Source: Bordetella ansorpii (GTDB taxonomy: Bacteria; Pseudomonadota; Gammaproteobacteria; Burkholderiales; Burkholderiaceae_B). From it: a stretch of DNA of 64,000 nt. The stretch's first letter is position 1. Each line of letters opens with the position of its first letter. Made by a program: the position numbers and the translations under genes. The stretch covers positions 620,001 through 684,000 of the forward strand of contig NZ_FKIF01000006.1 in assembly GCF_900078705.1 (NCBI RefSeq), given 5' to 3'. This document shows, piece by piece, positions 50,928-60,160 of the stretch. A model generated the notes under the pieces. That model saw only the letters and a program-made list of their open reading frames with translations, was not told the origin of the DNA and ran no database searches.

Positions 50928-51821
50928 CTAGCCCAGCACCGTATCCAGCATCATCATCAGCACGAAGCCCACCATCAATCCCGCCGTCGCCGGCACCTCG
51001 TGCCCCTTGCGGTGCGACTCGGGGATGATCTCGTGGCTGATCACGAACAGCATGGCACCCGCCGCGAACCCCAGTCCCCATGGCAGCATGGCGGCGGACC
51101 AGCCGACCACCGCCGCGCCCAGTACCGCGCCCAGCGGCTCGACCAGGCCCGACAGCATGCCGATGGCCACCGCCATGGCACGGCCATAACCCGCCGCCAC
51201 CAGCGCCACGGCGACCACCAGCCCCTCGGGGACATCCTGGATGGCGATGCCGGTGGCCAGCGCCGTGCCGCGCACGGCATCGCTGCCCACGAACCCCACG
51301 CCGATGGCCAGGCCTTCGGGCAGGTTGTGCAGGATGATCGCGAAAACGAACAGCCAGGTGCGCCGCAGCTTCTGCACGTCGGCGCCCTCCTTGCCCTTGA
51401 TGAAATGCTCGTGGGGCAGCAGGCGGTCCATCAGCAGCAGCGCCGCGCCGCCCAGCAGGATGGCCGCGCCGACGATGCCGGAGGCCGTCCAGGCGCCGTA
51501 GCCCAGCGCCTCGCCCGCCGCCACGCCGGGCACCACCAGCGAAAACGCGCAGGCCGCCAGCATCACGCCGGCGCCGAAGCCGAACATGATGTCCTGCACC
51601 TTCTCCGACAACGTCTGCGAGAACAGCACGGGCAGGGTGCCCAGCGCCGTGGCCACCGCGGCCACCATGCCGCCCGCCAGGGCGTCGGACACGGCGGGCG
51701 TGCGCACGGACAGATAGGCCCACAACTGATACATCGCCAGGCACGACACCAATACCGCCATGGTCCAGAGGCTGACGCTGGTGGCGGCGGGACGTACACG
51801 ATGGCGACTGTGGGTGTTCAC
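50928..51821 (-). CDS. ZIP-family divalent metal transporter
   Basis: 297 residues with eight membrane helices. The metal-binding helices are visible as IILHNLPEGLAIGVGF (helix 4) and IAIQDVPEGLVVAVAL (helix 5); a cytoplasmic loop before helix 4 contains HEHFIKGKEG. It likely imports Zn, Mn or Fe. GTG 51821 is chosen since AGGAA lies seven bases ahead; an ATG at 51923 would start almost inside the Fur-like box. The box and the neighbouring superoxide dismutase suggest iron-limitation-induced uptake of an alternative metal such as manganese. Confidence 0.87.
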   Translation of the reverse strand: MNTHSRHRVRPAATSVSLWTMAVLVSCLAMYQLWAYLSVRTPAVSDALAGGMVAAVATALGTLPVLFSQTLSEKVQDIMFGFGAGVMLAACAFSLVVPGVAAGEALGYGAWTASGIVGAAILLGGAALLLMDRLLPHEHFIKGKEGADVQKLRRTWLFVFAIILHNLPEGLAIGVGFVGSDAVRGTALATGIAIQDVPEGLVVAVALVAAGYGRAMAVAIGMLSGLVEPLGAVLGAAVVGWSAAMLPWGLGFAAGAMLFVISHEIIPESHRKGHEVPATAGLMVGFVLMMMLDTVLG

Positions 51822-51931
51822 GGAAAGGTTCCTGCCGTGCTGCCTGGTTTCGGAATGCACCGGAGCCCCCGCGACCAGGGACCTGTCCGGTGAGAAGACG
51901 CGGCCTCGGTGGAGGCCCGCCATTCATATTT

Positions 51932-51950
51932 GTTAATGATATTTATTTTC
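51932..51950. promoter_or_regulatory. Fur box upstream of the ZIP transporter
   Basis: GTTAATGATATTTATTTTC matches the 19-bp Fur consensus (GATAATGATAATCATTATC) at 15 positions and stands in a very AT-rich stretch about 110 bases before the ZIP start codon. Iron-Fur should repress the gene. Confidence 0.7.
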
Positions 51951-52062
51951 ATTAAACGGCACAACCTCATCGTGATGCCGCCGGTCCGCCCAAGACTGCT
52001 GGGCGCTCCGGAAAGCCTCCAGCATGGATCATGCCTGCCCGCCACTCACGGTTTCGGCGGTG

Positions 52063-52086
52063 CGCGGCGATCGCATGATCGCCGCG
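52063..52086. other. Perfect 10-bp hairpin after sodA
   Basis: CGCGGCGATC (52063-52072) pairs with GATCGCCGCG (52077-52086) around GCAT, 28 bases past the sodA stop. There is no T-run, so it is a possible 3'-end stabiliser or pause site rather than a clear terminator. Confidence 0.45.
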
Positions 52087-52113
52087 GTCGGGCGAACGGC
52101 GCACGGGCCGGCA

Positions 52114-52728
<615 letters not shown>

Positions 52729-52972
52729 GCGGAAGCTCCGGTTGGGGCCCTCCGGCGGAGGGCGTCGGTCTGGAAAGGGATCGCGGCGAGCCCGGGCCGC
52801 AAGGCCGTGCCCGGCTCAGTTCGGCAACGTCTGGAACGGCCGCGCCGGGTGATGGACGGCCAGCGCGCCAGGCTGGTGTCGGGATGCACGCCGCGCGTCA
52901 ACGCGTGTTGCTGTGCCAGGCGGACCATGCGGACTCCTTCCGACAGCGCCGGGGAAATCCACAAAAACGAAT

Positions 52973-52991
52973 ACTAATGATAGTAATTTAC
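52973..52991. promoter_or_regulatory. Fur-like box upstream of sodA
   Basis: ACTAATGATAGTAATTTAC aligns with the Fur consensus at about 13 of 19 positions, in an AT-rich stretch unlike its surroundings. The 52729-53048 spacer otherwise holds only the small leader frame described above. Confidence 0.55.
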
Positions 52992-53048
52992 ATTCAATAC
53001 AACAACCGCGTGGATCGCAGGGACAAGATGTGCCTCGGGGTGGCGCTG

Positions 53049-54248
53049 CTACAGCGCCCGCCCGCAGGCCACGGCCGACGCCCAGGCCCACTGGAAGTTG
53101 TAGCCGCCCAGCCAGCCGGTCACGTCGACCGTCTCGCCGATGAAATACAGGCCCGGCACGGTGCGCGCCTGCATGGACTTCTGGTCCAAGCCACGCGTAT
53201 CCACCCCGCCGCGCATCACCTCGGCCTTCTTGTAGCCGGCGGTGCCGGTGGGCACCAGTTGCCACTGGTTGATGCGAGCGCCCAGCTCGCGCAGCGCACG
53301 GTCGGGCAGGTCGGCCACGCGGCTGGCCGACAGGTCCTGCCCGCCCGGACCGGCGGCCTGCAGCCAGCGGTCGGCCAGGCGCTTGGGCCACATGCCGCCC
53401 AGCACGGTATGCAATTGCTGGCGGTTGCCAGCCTTCACGGCCAGCAACTCCCCGGCCATGTCGCGGCCGGGGGCCAGATCCAGCGAGATGGGCTCGCCCG
53501 GTTTCCAGTAGCTGGAGATCTGCAGGATGGCGGGCCCCGACAGCCCCCGGTGCGTGAACAACAGGTCTTCCAGGAACTCGCCGCGCGCCTTGCCCTGCCC
53601 GGTTGCCAGGCCGACCTCGAGCGCCACGCCGGACAGCTCGGCGAACGGCTTCCACTGCTCGGCATCGAAGGTCAGCGGCACCAGCGCCGGACGCGGATCG
53701 ACCACCTTCAGGCCGAACTGGCGGGCGATCTTCAGGCCGAAATCGGTGGCGCCCAATTGCGGGATGGCCATGCCGCCGGTGGCCACCACCAGCTTGGCCG
53801 CGCGCACCTCGCCCTGGCTGGTGCGCAGCACGTAGGCCTCGTTCTCGCGGCCGATCTCCTGCACGCTGCACGGCATGCGCCACGACACTCCGCCCTGCTG
53901 GCACTCGGCGCGCAGCATGTCGATGATGGACTCGCTGGAGTCGTCGCAGAACAGCTGGCCGCGATGCTTCTCGTGCCAGGCAATGCGATGCGCGCGCACC
54001 AGGTCCAGGAACTCGCGCGGCGTGTAGCCGGCCAACGCCGAACGGCAGAAATGCGGGTTCTCGGACAGGAAATTGGCGGGGCCCGCGCCGATGTTGGTGA
54101 AGTTGCAGCGGCCGCCGCCCGAGATGCGGATCTTCTCGGCCAGTTTCCCGGCATGGTCGATCAGCACCACGCGCAGGCCGCGCTGGCCCGCGACGGCGGC
54201 GCACATCATGCCGGCGGCGCCGGCCCCAAGTATTGCTACGTCGTACAT
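53049..54248 (-). CDS. HI0933/BaiN-family flavoprotein
   Basis: A 399-residue FAD protein. It starts MYDVAILGAGAAGMMCA (Rossmann dinucleotide motif), then KIRISGGGRCNFTN, an insert domain, LVVATGGMAIPQLGATDFGLKIA and a C-terminal GETVDVTGWLGGYNFQWAWASG-type FAD motif, which reads AWASAVACGRAL at the end. Members reduce unsaturated or aromatic substrates, or are of unknown function. ATG 54248 directly precedes the Rossmann strand. It stands alone, 157 bases from the AraC regulator. Confidence 0.88.
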   Translation of the reverse strand: MYDVAILGAGAAGMMCAAVAGQRGLRVVLIDHAGKLAEKIRISGGGRCNFTNIGAGPANFLSENPHFCRSALAGYTPREFLDLVRAHRIAWHEKHRGQLFCDDSSESIIDMLRAECQQGGVSWRMPCSVQEIGRENEAYVLRTSQGEVRAAKLVVATGGMAIPQLGATDFGLKIARQFGLKVVDPRPALVPLTFDAEQWKPFAELSGVALEVGLATGQGKARGEFLEDLLFTHRGLSGPAILQISSYWKPGEPISLDLAPGRDMAGELLAVKAGNRQQLHTVLGGMWPKRLADRWLQAAGPGGQDLSASRVADLPDRALRELGARINQWQLVPTGTAGYKKAEVMRGGVDTRGLDQKSMQARTVPGLYFIGETVDVTGWLGGYNFQWAWASAVACGRAL

Positions 54249-54405
54249 GAAAAGGTCTCGGGCCGGTTCACACGGAAGCGGCCTCGCACTGCGGGGGATG
54301 GGCCGGCAGTGTAGTGTAAACAGCGCGGAAGAACCGGCAGGCGGAAGTGCCCTGCCCGGCGGCGCCCGCCTGGCCAGACGCCGGGCAATGCCTGCGCAGC
54401 CGCTG

Positions 54406-55332
54406 CTACGCCTTGGTCGCGCCCGGCCGCAAGGCCAGCCGGTAGGCGTTCGGCGTGGCGCCGACGCTGGCGCGGAAACGGTGGCTGAAATGGCTGACGT
54501 TGGCATAGCCGCACCGCGCGGCCACCTCGGCCAGCGGCAATGCCGTGGCGCTCAGCAGCCCGCGGGCCCGGTCCACGCGCGCCTGGGCGATCCAGGCGTG
54601 CGGCGGCAGGCCGAACGACACGTGGAACATGCGCGCCAGATGGAACTCGGACAACGCCGCCACCTCGGCCAGGTCGCCCAGCGTCAGCGACTGGGTGAGG
54701 TGCGCGTCGATGTAGTCGCGCAGGCGGCGGCGCACCGCCACCGACAGGCCGCCTTTGGGCGCGGCGCCGGACCGCGTCATGCTCTGGCCGCGCAGCAGCA
54801 GGCTGAGCGCCTCGTGCGCGGTCTGGTTGGCGCGCAGGCGGCCGTCGGCGTCGTCCCAGTCGAAACCGGCCAGCGACCGGCACAGCTCGGCCAGTTGCCC
54901 GTCCTCGAAATAGGTGCGGTCGGCCAATGTCAACTCGCGCGGCTCGCGGTCCAGTTCGATCACCGCCCGGCGGGTGAAATGCTCGGGCAGGAAGTACAGG
55001 TGCATGAAATGCATGTAGCCGCGCACCCACCAGCGCGACTCGTGCTCGCCCGGCAGCGTGCACAGCTTGCTGGGCGCGCCATGGCCCGGCACGCGTTGGC
55101 GCTCGGTACGGTAGCCCCCGTCCAGGTAGCACGACAGCGTGTGATGCCCCGGCTTCACGTAGATGGTTTCCGCCTCTTCGGTCTGGCGCGTCCAGATGGC
55201 CACGGCCAGTTGGTCGCCCAGCCAGGCGAAGCGTTCCAGCCTGGCGTCGGCGGATCCCAGGGCATGACAGACCGACTGCAGGCCGAAGGGCGGCAGGTCG
55301 GCGGGCGCGGCAACGGATTCGGCGGAGTTCAC
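54406..55332 (-). CDS. AraC-family transcriptional regulator
   Basis: A 308-residue regulator. The N-terminal about 200 residues are a cupin-like sensing domain; the C-terminal 100 hold two helix-turn-helix motifs (LTLGDLAEVAALSEFHLARMFH and LAEVAARCGYANVSHFSHRF). No ATG gives the full N terminus; GTG 55332 (MNSAESV) is the best start. It is divergent from a DMT exporter gene and may control it. Confidence 0.85.
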   Translation of the reverse strand: MNSAESVAAPADLPPFGLQSVCHALGSADARLERFAWLGDQLAVAIWTRQTEEAETIYVKPGHHTLSCYLDGGYRTERQRVPGHGAPSKLCTLPGEHESRWWVRGYMHFMHLYFLPEHFTRRAVIELDREPRELTLADRTYFEDGQLAELCRSLAGFDWDDADGRLRANQTAHEALSLLLRGQSMTRSGAAPKGGLSVAVRRRLRDYIDAHLTQSLTLGDLAEVAALSEFHLARMFHVSFGLPPHAWIAQARVDRARGLLSATALPLAEVAARCGYANVSHFSHRFRASVGATPNAYRLALRPGATKA

Positions 55333-55488
55333 GGAATGACAGGCAGGGCAGGCGATACCAGACAGTATAGGGACGCGGCGCCCCTGCCGGGCGGGCCGGC
55401 GGCGACAAAAGCGCAAGCCTGGACAATCGCGGTGGCCGGGGCAGGCACAGAATCGCCATCCCTGAAGCCGTTCGTCCCGCCATCTGCC

Positions 55489-56406
55489 ATGAACCTCGCC
55501 CTCTACCTGCTGACCGTCCTGATCTGGGGCACGACCTGGATCGCCATCAAGTGGCAGATCGGCGTGGTGCCCCCGCCGGTGTCCATCGGCTGGCGCTTCG
55601 GCATCGCGGCACTGGTGCTGTTCGCCCTGCTGCGGCTGCTGCGCCGCCCCATTCTGCCGCCCGCGGGCGCATGGCGCTTCCTGGTGGCGCAGGGCCTGGC
55701 GCTGTTCTGCCTGAATTTCCTGTGTTTCTACTACTCGGAACACTACGTGGCCAGCGGCCTGGTCGCCGTGGTGTTCTCGCTGGCGCCGCTGTTGAACGCC
55801 ATCAACGGCCGCCTCTTCATGGGCCGGCCGCTGCAGCCGCAGGTCATCGCCGGCGCCCTGCTGGGCCTGGCGGGCATCGGCGCGCTGTCGATCCAGCAGA
55901 TGGCGGGCCACCTGGACGACTCGGACACCTGGCTGGGCATGGGCCTGGCGGTGCTGGGCACCTTGTGCTTCTCCACCGGCAACCTGCTGTCCACGCGCAT
56001 GTCGGCCATGGGGCTGCATCCGCTGACGGCCAACGCATGGGCCATGCTGGTGGGGGCCTCGGTGCTGACGCTGGGCAGCCTGGCCGCCGGCCTGCCCCTG
56101 GGCCTGGACACCGACGCCCGCTACCTGGGCGCCCTGCTCTACCTGGCGATTCCCGGATCGGTGATCGGTTTCACGGCCTACCTGACGCTGGTGGCGCGCA
56201 TCGGGCCGGAGCGCGCCGCATACTGCACGGTGCTGTTCCCGTTCGTGGCGCTGGCCGCGTCCACACTGTTCGAGGGCTATCAATGGTCGCCCCTGGCCGT
56301 ACTCGGCCTGGCGCTGGTGGTGGCCGGCAACCTGGTGGTGTTCGGGGCGCCGGGCAGGATCGCGTCATTTGTGTCAGCGCGCCGGAGACGCTGCTTCGTC
56401 GAGTAG
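55489..56406 (+). CDS. DMT-family (EamA) transporter
   Basis: 305 residues with ten membrane helices in two EamA repeats (WGTTWIAIKWQIG in the first; NLLSTRMSAMG starting the second). Such proteins export amino acids or other metabolites. ATG 55489 begins with helix 1. The last residues (VSARRRRCFVE) are basic and the coding region ends exactly where the sequence turns AT-richer, so the C terminus may have been altered by the neighbouring insertion. A stem (56387-56398 with 56413-56425) overlaps its stop codon. Confidence 0.87.
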   Translation: MNLALYLLTVLIWGTTWIAIKWQIGVVPPPVSIGWRFGIAALVLFALLRLLRRPILPPAGAWRFLVAQGLALFCLNFLCFYYSEHYVASGLVAVVFSLAPLLNAINGRLFMGRPLQPQVIAGALLGLAGIGALSIQQMAGHLDDSDTWLGMGLAVLGTLCFSTGNLLSTRMSAMGLHPLTANAWAMLVGASVLTLGSLAAGLPLGLDTDARYLGALLYLAIPGSVIGFTAYLTLVARIGPERAAYCTVLFPFVALAASTLFEGYQWSPLAVLGLALVVAGNLVVFGAPGRIASFVSARRRRCFVE

Positions 56407-56425
56407 GTCTTTCGAATGAAGCGTC
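56387..56425. terminator. Hairpin between convergent DMT and NYN genes
   Basis: GACGCTGCTTCG pairs with CGAATGAAGCGTC with one bulge and one mismatch; the loop contains the DMT stop codon. It marks the left edge of the AT-richer segment and could end both transcripts. Confidence 0.45.
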
Positions 56426-56444
56426 AATAGCGGCTGAAAGCTGG

Positions 56445-57416
56445 CTACGTGATTTGACGCAGTACCAATTGCCGCAACAGCCGCCTCACGGTCGAGACCT
56501 CACTTGGAGCAGCCCTGCCTCCGATGTATCCAGATAACGCGCGCAAAAGCTTCCTATCAACTTCTGCGTCTATTTGCGGTGCCACATGTTGGGCCACAAG
56601 AGGAGTCTGTTGCCTGCTGAAAAAAGGCCTAACTACTCTATCAAGTAGCGCTTGATCATCCAATGGAACAGGAGCACTAATAGCGGCAGGAGGAAGGACG
56701 CTCGCGGAGCCAGTTGCCCCCGCTCCAGATGCGGCATTAACTGAAACCTGCTGCGGATTAGAAGACGGAGAAGCAATGGCACCGAGCGCAGGACTCTGGG
56801 AGGTTGCAGTCATCCCACCTGCGACCGCCGCTCCAGAACTCTGTGCACCAAGTCGATTCGATCTACGTCGGTATGTCAGATAGGGAGAAACGTCCGAAAC
56901 ACCAGCAACGATATGGCGATCTGCTAGTAACAATAGCTCAGGATTTTGGCTAGGCACTATATTGGGGGCGGCAATACCAAGAATTGCAACACGCACACCC
57001 TTCTTTTGGGCAAGCTCCACTCCAATCGCAATGTCGCCATCTCCCGTCACGAGAAGTGCGTCGCATATCGCGTGGTTTGAAGCCAATTCAATTAGATCAG
57101 TGACGATCTTTGAATCTACCCCTTTCTGCTGACCAGTACCGTTCACTGTACCGGCACGAAACTGCACATCGTCTACTTCACTAATTTTTCTGTGCTCTGT
57201 GGTCATGGCTCCATTGCGAACGCCATCGTACCAATACACTCTGAGCAAATTAGAGTTCTGAAGCGAACGTGAAGCGACCCCTATCAAATACTGAACTAAT
57301 CCAGAATGATCGGTTATATCGACTTCTGAGCGTTGTTGCGAACCTCCTGCGCTTAGCACCTTAGCTGCCTGAGAGAGCAGATAGCCAGCATCGACAAAAA
57401 TAGCAAGACGATCCAT
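56445..57416 (-). CDS. NYN-domain (PIN-like) putative RNase with linker and C-terminal module
   Basis: 323 residues. Residues 1-165 are a NYN/LabA-like PIN-fold domain whose acidic metal ligands are all present: Asp in RLAIFVDAGYLL, Asp in QKGVDSKIVTDL and the pair in LLVTGDGDIA. A Ser/Ala/Gly/Pro linker follows (about 190-255), then a charged helical module of about 65 residues (VDRKLLRALSGYIGG...STVRRLLRQLV) that could be a small winged helix. ATG 57416 has GAGG five bases ahead. Codon use and base composition are clearly AT-richer than all neighbours, so it was probably acquired by transfer. Predicted to cleave RNA; target unknown. Confidence 0.82.
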   Translation of the reverse strand: MDRLAIFVDAGYLLSQAAKVLSAGGSQQRSEVDITDHSGLVQYLIGVASRSLQNSNLLRVYWYDGVRNGAMTTEHRKISEVDDVQFRAGTVNGTGQQKGVDSKIVTDLIELASNHAICDALLVTGDGDIAIGVELAQKKGVRVAILGIAAPNIVPSQNPELLLLADRHIVAGVSDVSPYLTYRRRSNRLGAQSSGAAVAGGMTATSQSPALGAIASPSSNPQQVSVNAASGAGATGSASVLPPAAISAPVPLDDQALLDRVVRPFFSRQQTPLVAQHVAPQIDAEVDRKLLRALSGYIGGRAAPSEVSTVRRLLRQLVLRQIT

Positions 57417-57426
57417 CGTAGCCTCG

Positions 57427-57455
57427 AAAAGCAAAGCCCCCGACGTAGCGGGGGC
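57427..57455 (-). promoter_or_regulatory. Terminator-like hairpin in the NYN gene leader
   Basis: On the minus strand GCCCCCG and CGGGGGC (57449-57455 with 57436-57442) form a perfect 7-bp stem followed by TTTGCTTTT, and only then the GAGG ribosome site and ATG at 57416. It can act as an attenuator, or end read-through from the decarboxylase gene. Confidence 0.6.
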
Positions 57456-57478
57456 CCTAAGCCGGCTGTCACGGTATG

Positions 57479-57534
57479 CACTTAAAGTGAACAGCTGGGA
57501 CCCAAATTCTAACCAGCACCCACGGCGAAGTCAA
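57479..57534 (-). promoter_or_regulatory. Sigma70-type promoter and palindrome of the NYN gene
   Basis: TTGACT (57529-57534) and TAGAAT (57506-57511) on the minus strand with a 17-base spacer: the best promoter in the window by eye. Just downstream, CACTTAAAGTG (57479-57489) is a perfect 11-bp palindrome placed where an operator would block transcription. The predicted leader is about 80 bases. The rest of the gap (57535-57654) contains two copies of TTTACCAAC and a TGCCAGT...ACTGGCA inverted repeat. Confidence 0.6.
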
Positions 57535-57654
57535 GAAATTCTTTACCAACGCATCCGAATCGAGTGCCAGTAGGCATTTTTTTACCAACTGGCAGCACAA
57601 CTCAAGAGCACGGGGCGGATTTCTCCGACACATTCACCCTGACGCCTTACCGGA

Positions 57655-59916
57655 TCAGTCTTCCTTCAGGCAATCCACGTAGTAGCGCTTGCTGCCGTCC
57701 GGCGCCGCTTCTTCGGCCAAGCCGTGGATGTAGGTCTCGAAGCCCGGGAAGCGCGAGTTGAACTCGCGGGCGAACTGCAGGTACTGGACGATGGTGCGGT
57801 TGAAGCGCTCGCCCGGGATCAGCAGCGGGATGCCCGGGGGATACGGCGTCAGCAGCACGCCCGTCACGCGGCCTTCCAGTTCGTCGATCGCCACGCGCTC
57901 GACCTCGCGGTGCGCCATGCGGGCGAAGGCGTCGGACGGCTTGAGGGCCGGCACCATGTCGCTCAGGTACATCTCGGTGGTCAGGCGGGCCACGTCGCGC
58001 TCGCGGTAGGCTTCGTGGATCTGCTGGCACAGGTCACGCAGGCCCATGCGCTCGTAGCGGCGATGATCGCGGCAGAACTCGGGCAGGATGCGCCACAGCG
58101 GCTGGTTGCGGTCGTAGTCGTCCTTGAACTGCTGCAACGCGGTCAGCAGCGTGTTCCAGCGGCCCTTGGTGATGCCGATGGTGAACAGGATGAAGAACGA
58201 ATACAGGCCGGTCTTCTCGACCACCACGCCGTGCTCGGTCAGGTACTTGGACACCAGCGCGGCCGGGATGCCGGTCTCGCCGAAGCTGCCCGACATGTCC
58301 AGGCCCGGGGTGATGACCGTGGCCTTGATCGGGTCCAGCATGTTGAAGCCTTCGGCCATCTCGCCGAAGCCGTGCCAGTGGTCGTTGGCCTCCAGGATCC
58401 AGTCGTCGCGGTGGCCGATGCCCTCCGGCGGCAGGCGGTTGGGGCCCCAGACCTTGAACCACCAGTCGTTCTTGCCGAACTCGGATTCCACTTTGCGCAT
58501 GGCGCGGCGGAAGTCCATGGCTTCGCGGATGCTTTCCTCGACCAGCGCGGTGCCGCCCGGGGGCTCCATCATGGCCGCGGCCACGTCGCACGACGCGATG
58601 ATCGCGTACTGCGGCGACGTCGAGGTGTGCATCAGGTACGCCTCGTTGAAGATGTTGCGGTCGAGCTTGCGCGTCTCGGATTCCTGCACGATGATCTGCG
58701 AGGCTTGCGAGATGCCGGCCAGCAGCTTGTGCGTCGAGTGCGTGGCGAACACCATGCCTTCCTTGCGGCGCGGGCGGTTCTCGCCGATGGCGTGCATGTC
58801 CTGGTAGTACTCGTGGAACGACGCGTGAGGCAGCCAGGCTTCGTCGAAGTGCAGCGTGTCGACGTAGTCGCCCAGCTTTTCCTTGATCATCTCGACGTTG
58901 TAGATCACGCCGTCGTAGGTGCTCTGCGTCAGCGTCAGGATGCGCGGGTTCTTGTTCACCGCTTCGCGGGCGAAGGGGTTGGCCTCGATCTTCCTGCGGA
59001 TGTTCTCGGGGTCGAACTCTTCCAGCGGGATGGGGCCGATGATGCCCAGGTGGTTGCGGGTGGGCCGCAGGAACACCGGGATCGCGCCCGTCATCGTGAT
59101 GGCGTGCAGGATCGACTTGTGGCAGTTGCGGTCGACCACGACCACGTCGCCGGCGGCCACGTTGGCATGCCACACGACCTTGTTGGAGGTGGACGTGCCG
59201 TTGGTGACGAAGAAGCAATGGTCGGCATGGAAGATGCGGGCGGCGTTCAGCTCGGACTCCGCCACCGGGCCGGTGTGGTCCAGCAGCTGGCCCAGTTCGT
59301 CCACGGCGTTGCACACGTCGGCGCGCAGCATGTTCTCGCCGAAGAACTGGTGGAACATCTGGCCCACGGGGCTCTTCAGGAACGCGACGCCGCCCGAGTG
59401 TCCGGGGCAGTGCCACGAGTACGAGCCTTCCTGGGCGTACTCGACCAGTTCGCGGAAGAACGGCGGCGCCAGGCCGTCGACGTAGCTGCGGGCTTCGCGG
59501 ATGATGTGGCGGGCCACGAATTCGGGGGTGTCCTCGAACATGTGGATGAAGCCGTGCAGCTCGCGCAGGATGTCGTTCGGGATGTGCTCGGACGTGCGCG
59601 TCTCGCCGTACAGGTAGATCGGGATGTCGGCGTTGCGGAAACGCAGTTCGCCGATGAACGAACGCAGGTTCTTGATGGCGCTGGCCACGTCCTCGGGCGA
59701 CGAGTCGTCGAATTCCTCATCGTCGATCGACAGGATGAACGCGCTGGCGCGGCTCTGCTGCTGGGCGAACGAACTGAGGTCGCCGTAGCTGGTCACGCCG
59801 AGCACCTCGACGCCCTCGGCCTCGATGGCCGACGCCAGGGCGCGAATACCCAGACCCGAGGCATTCTCGGAGCGGTAGTCTTCGTCGATGATGAAAATGG
59901 GGAAGCGGAATTTCAT
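57655..59916 (-). CDS. Lysine/arginine/ornithine decarboxylase (PLP, large type)
   Basis: A 753-residue fold-type I decarboxylase. An N-terminal wing (receiver-like) domain (1-130) is followed by the PLP domain with WHCPGHSGG, TNGTSTSNKVV, HFDEAWLPHASFHEYY and the PLP Lys397 in ATHSTHKLLAG, then the C-terminal domain with PYPPGIPLLIPGE. Length matches inducible arginine decarboxylase (AdiA, about 755) more than lysine decarboxylase (715), but substrate choice cannot be settled by eye. No antiporter gene is adjacent, so acid resistance is not proven; polyamine synthesis is equally possible. ATG 59916 begins MKFRFPIFIIDEDY. Confidence 0.9.
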   Translation of the reverse strand: MKFRFPIFIIDEDYRSENASGLGIRALASAIEAEGVEVLGVTSYGDLSSFAQQQSRASAFILSIDDEEFDDSSPEDVASAIKNLRSFIGELRFRNADIPIYLYGETRTSEHIPNDILRELHGFIHMFEDTPEFVARHIIREARSYVDGLAPPFFRELVEYAQEGSYSWHCPGHSGGVAFLKSPVGQMFHQFFGENMLRADVCNAVDELGQLLDHTGPVAESELNAARIFHADHCFFVTNGTSTSNKVVWHANVAAGDVVVVDRNCHKSILHAITMTGAIPVFLRPTRNHLGIIGPIPLEEFDPENIRRKIEANPFAREAVNKNPRILTLTQSTYDGVIYNVEMIKEKLGDYVDTLHFDEAWLPHASFHEYYQDMHAIGENRPRRKEGMVFATHSTHKLLAGISQASQIIVQESETRKLDRNIFNEAYLMHTSTSPQYAIIASCDVAAAMMEPPGGTALVEESIREAMDFRRAMRKVESEFGKNDWWFKVWGPNRLPPEGIGHRDDWILEANDHWHGFGEMAEGFNMLDPIKATVITPGLDMSGSFGETGIPAALVSKYLTEHGVVVEKTGLYSFFILFTIGITKGRWNTLLTALQQFKDDYDRNQPLWRILPEFCRDHRRYERMGLRDLCQQIHEAYRERDVARLTTEMYLSDMVPALKPSDAFARMAHREVERVAIDELEGRVTGVLLTPYPPGIPLLIPGERFNRTIVQYLQFAREFNSRFPGFETYIHGLAEEAAPDGSKRYYVDCLKED

Positions 59917-60050
59917 GCGGGCGCTCCAGGGCAAGGCGTGACGCGAGGGAGGATGGGCCGGCGGCCCGCCGTGGGGATGCAAGGCAGGCTTGGGTCAAAA
60001 CGGACGCGAGTGTACTGCGAGAACAGGACGTGCTGTTGACAGCGGGGATA

Positions 60051-60115
60051 GGGCCGCCACGCCGCGCCTTCGGCTTGCTGCCCCCCAAGGGGGCTTCTTT
60101 GCCTTGTGGCGGCCC
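60051..60115. repeat. Intergenic nested-hairpin repeat
   Basis: A 65-bp element with a perfect 10-bp outer stem (GGGCCGCCAC 60051-60060, GTGGCGGCCC 60106-60115) and an inner GCCCCC-CAA-GGGGGC hairpin (60080-60094), with TTCGGCTTGCTG and TTCTTTGCCTT between. It resembles a dispersed element I recall from Achromobacter/Bordetella spacers. It stands between two minus-strand genes and could insulate them. Confidence 0.7.
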
Positions 60116-60160
60116 GGCGGCGAAAAGCGCTCCGGTCGAACGCGATGGGACAAAGCCGCG

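Noticed and set aside
56407-57650. NYN island considered as a prophage or integrative element
   Set aside because: No integrase, no tRNA and no convincing direct-repeat attachment sites; the TTTACCAAC repeats are only about 45 bp apart on one side.
57655-59916. Decarboxylase considered as a CadA/AdiA acid-resistance system
   Set aside because: No CadB/AdiC antiporter or cognate regulator is adjacent, so only the enzyme family is claimed.
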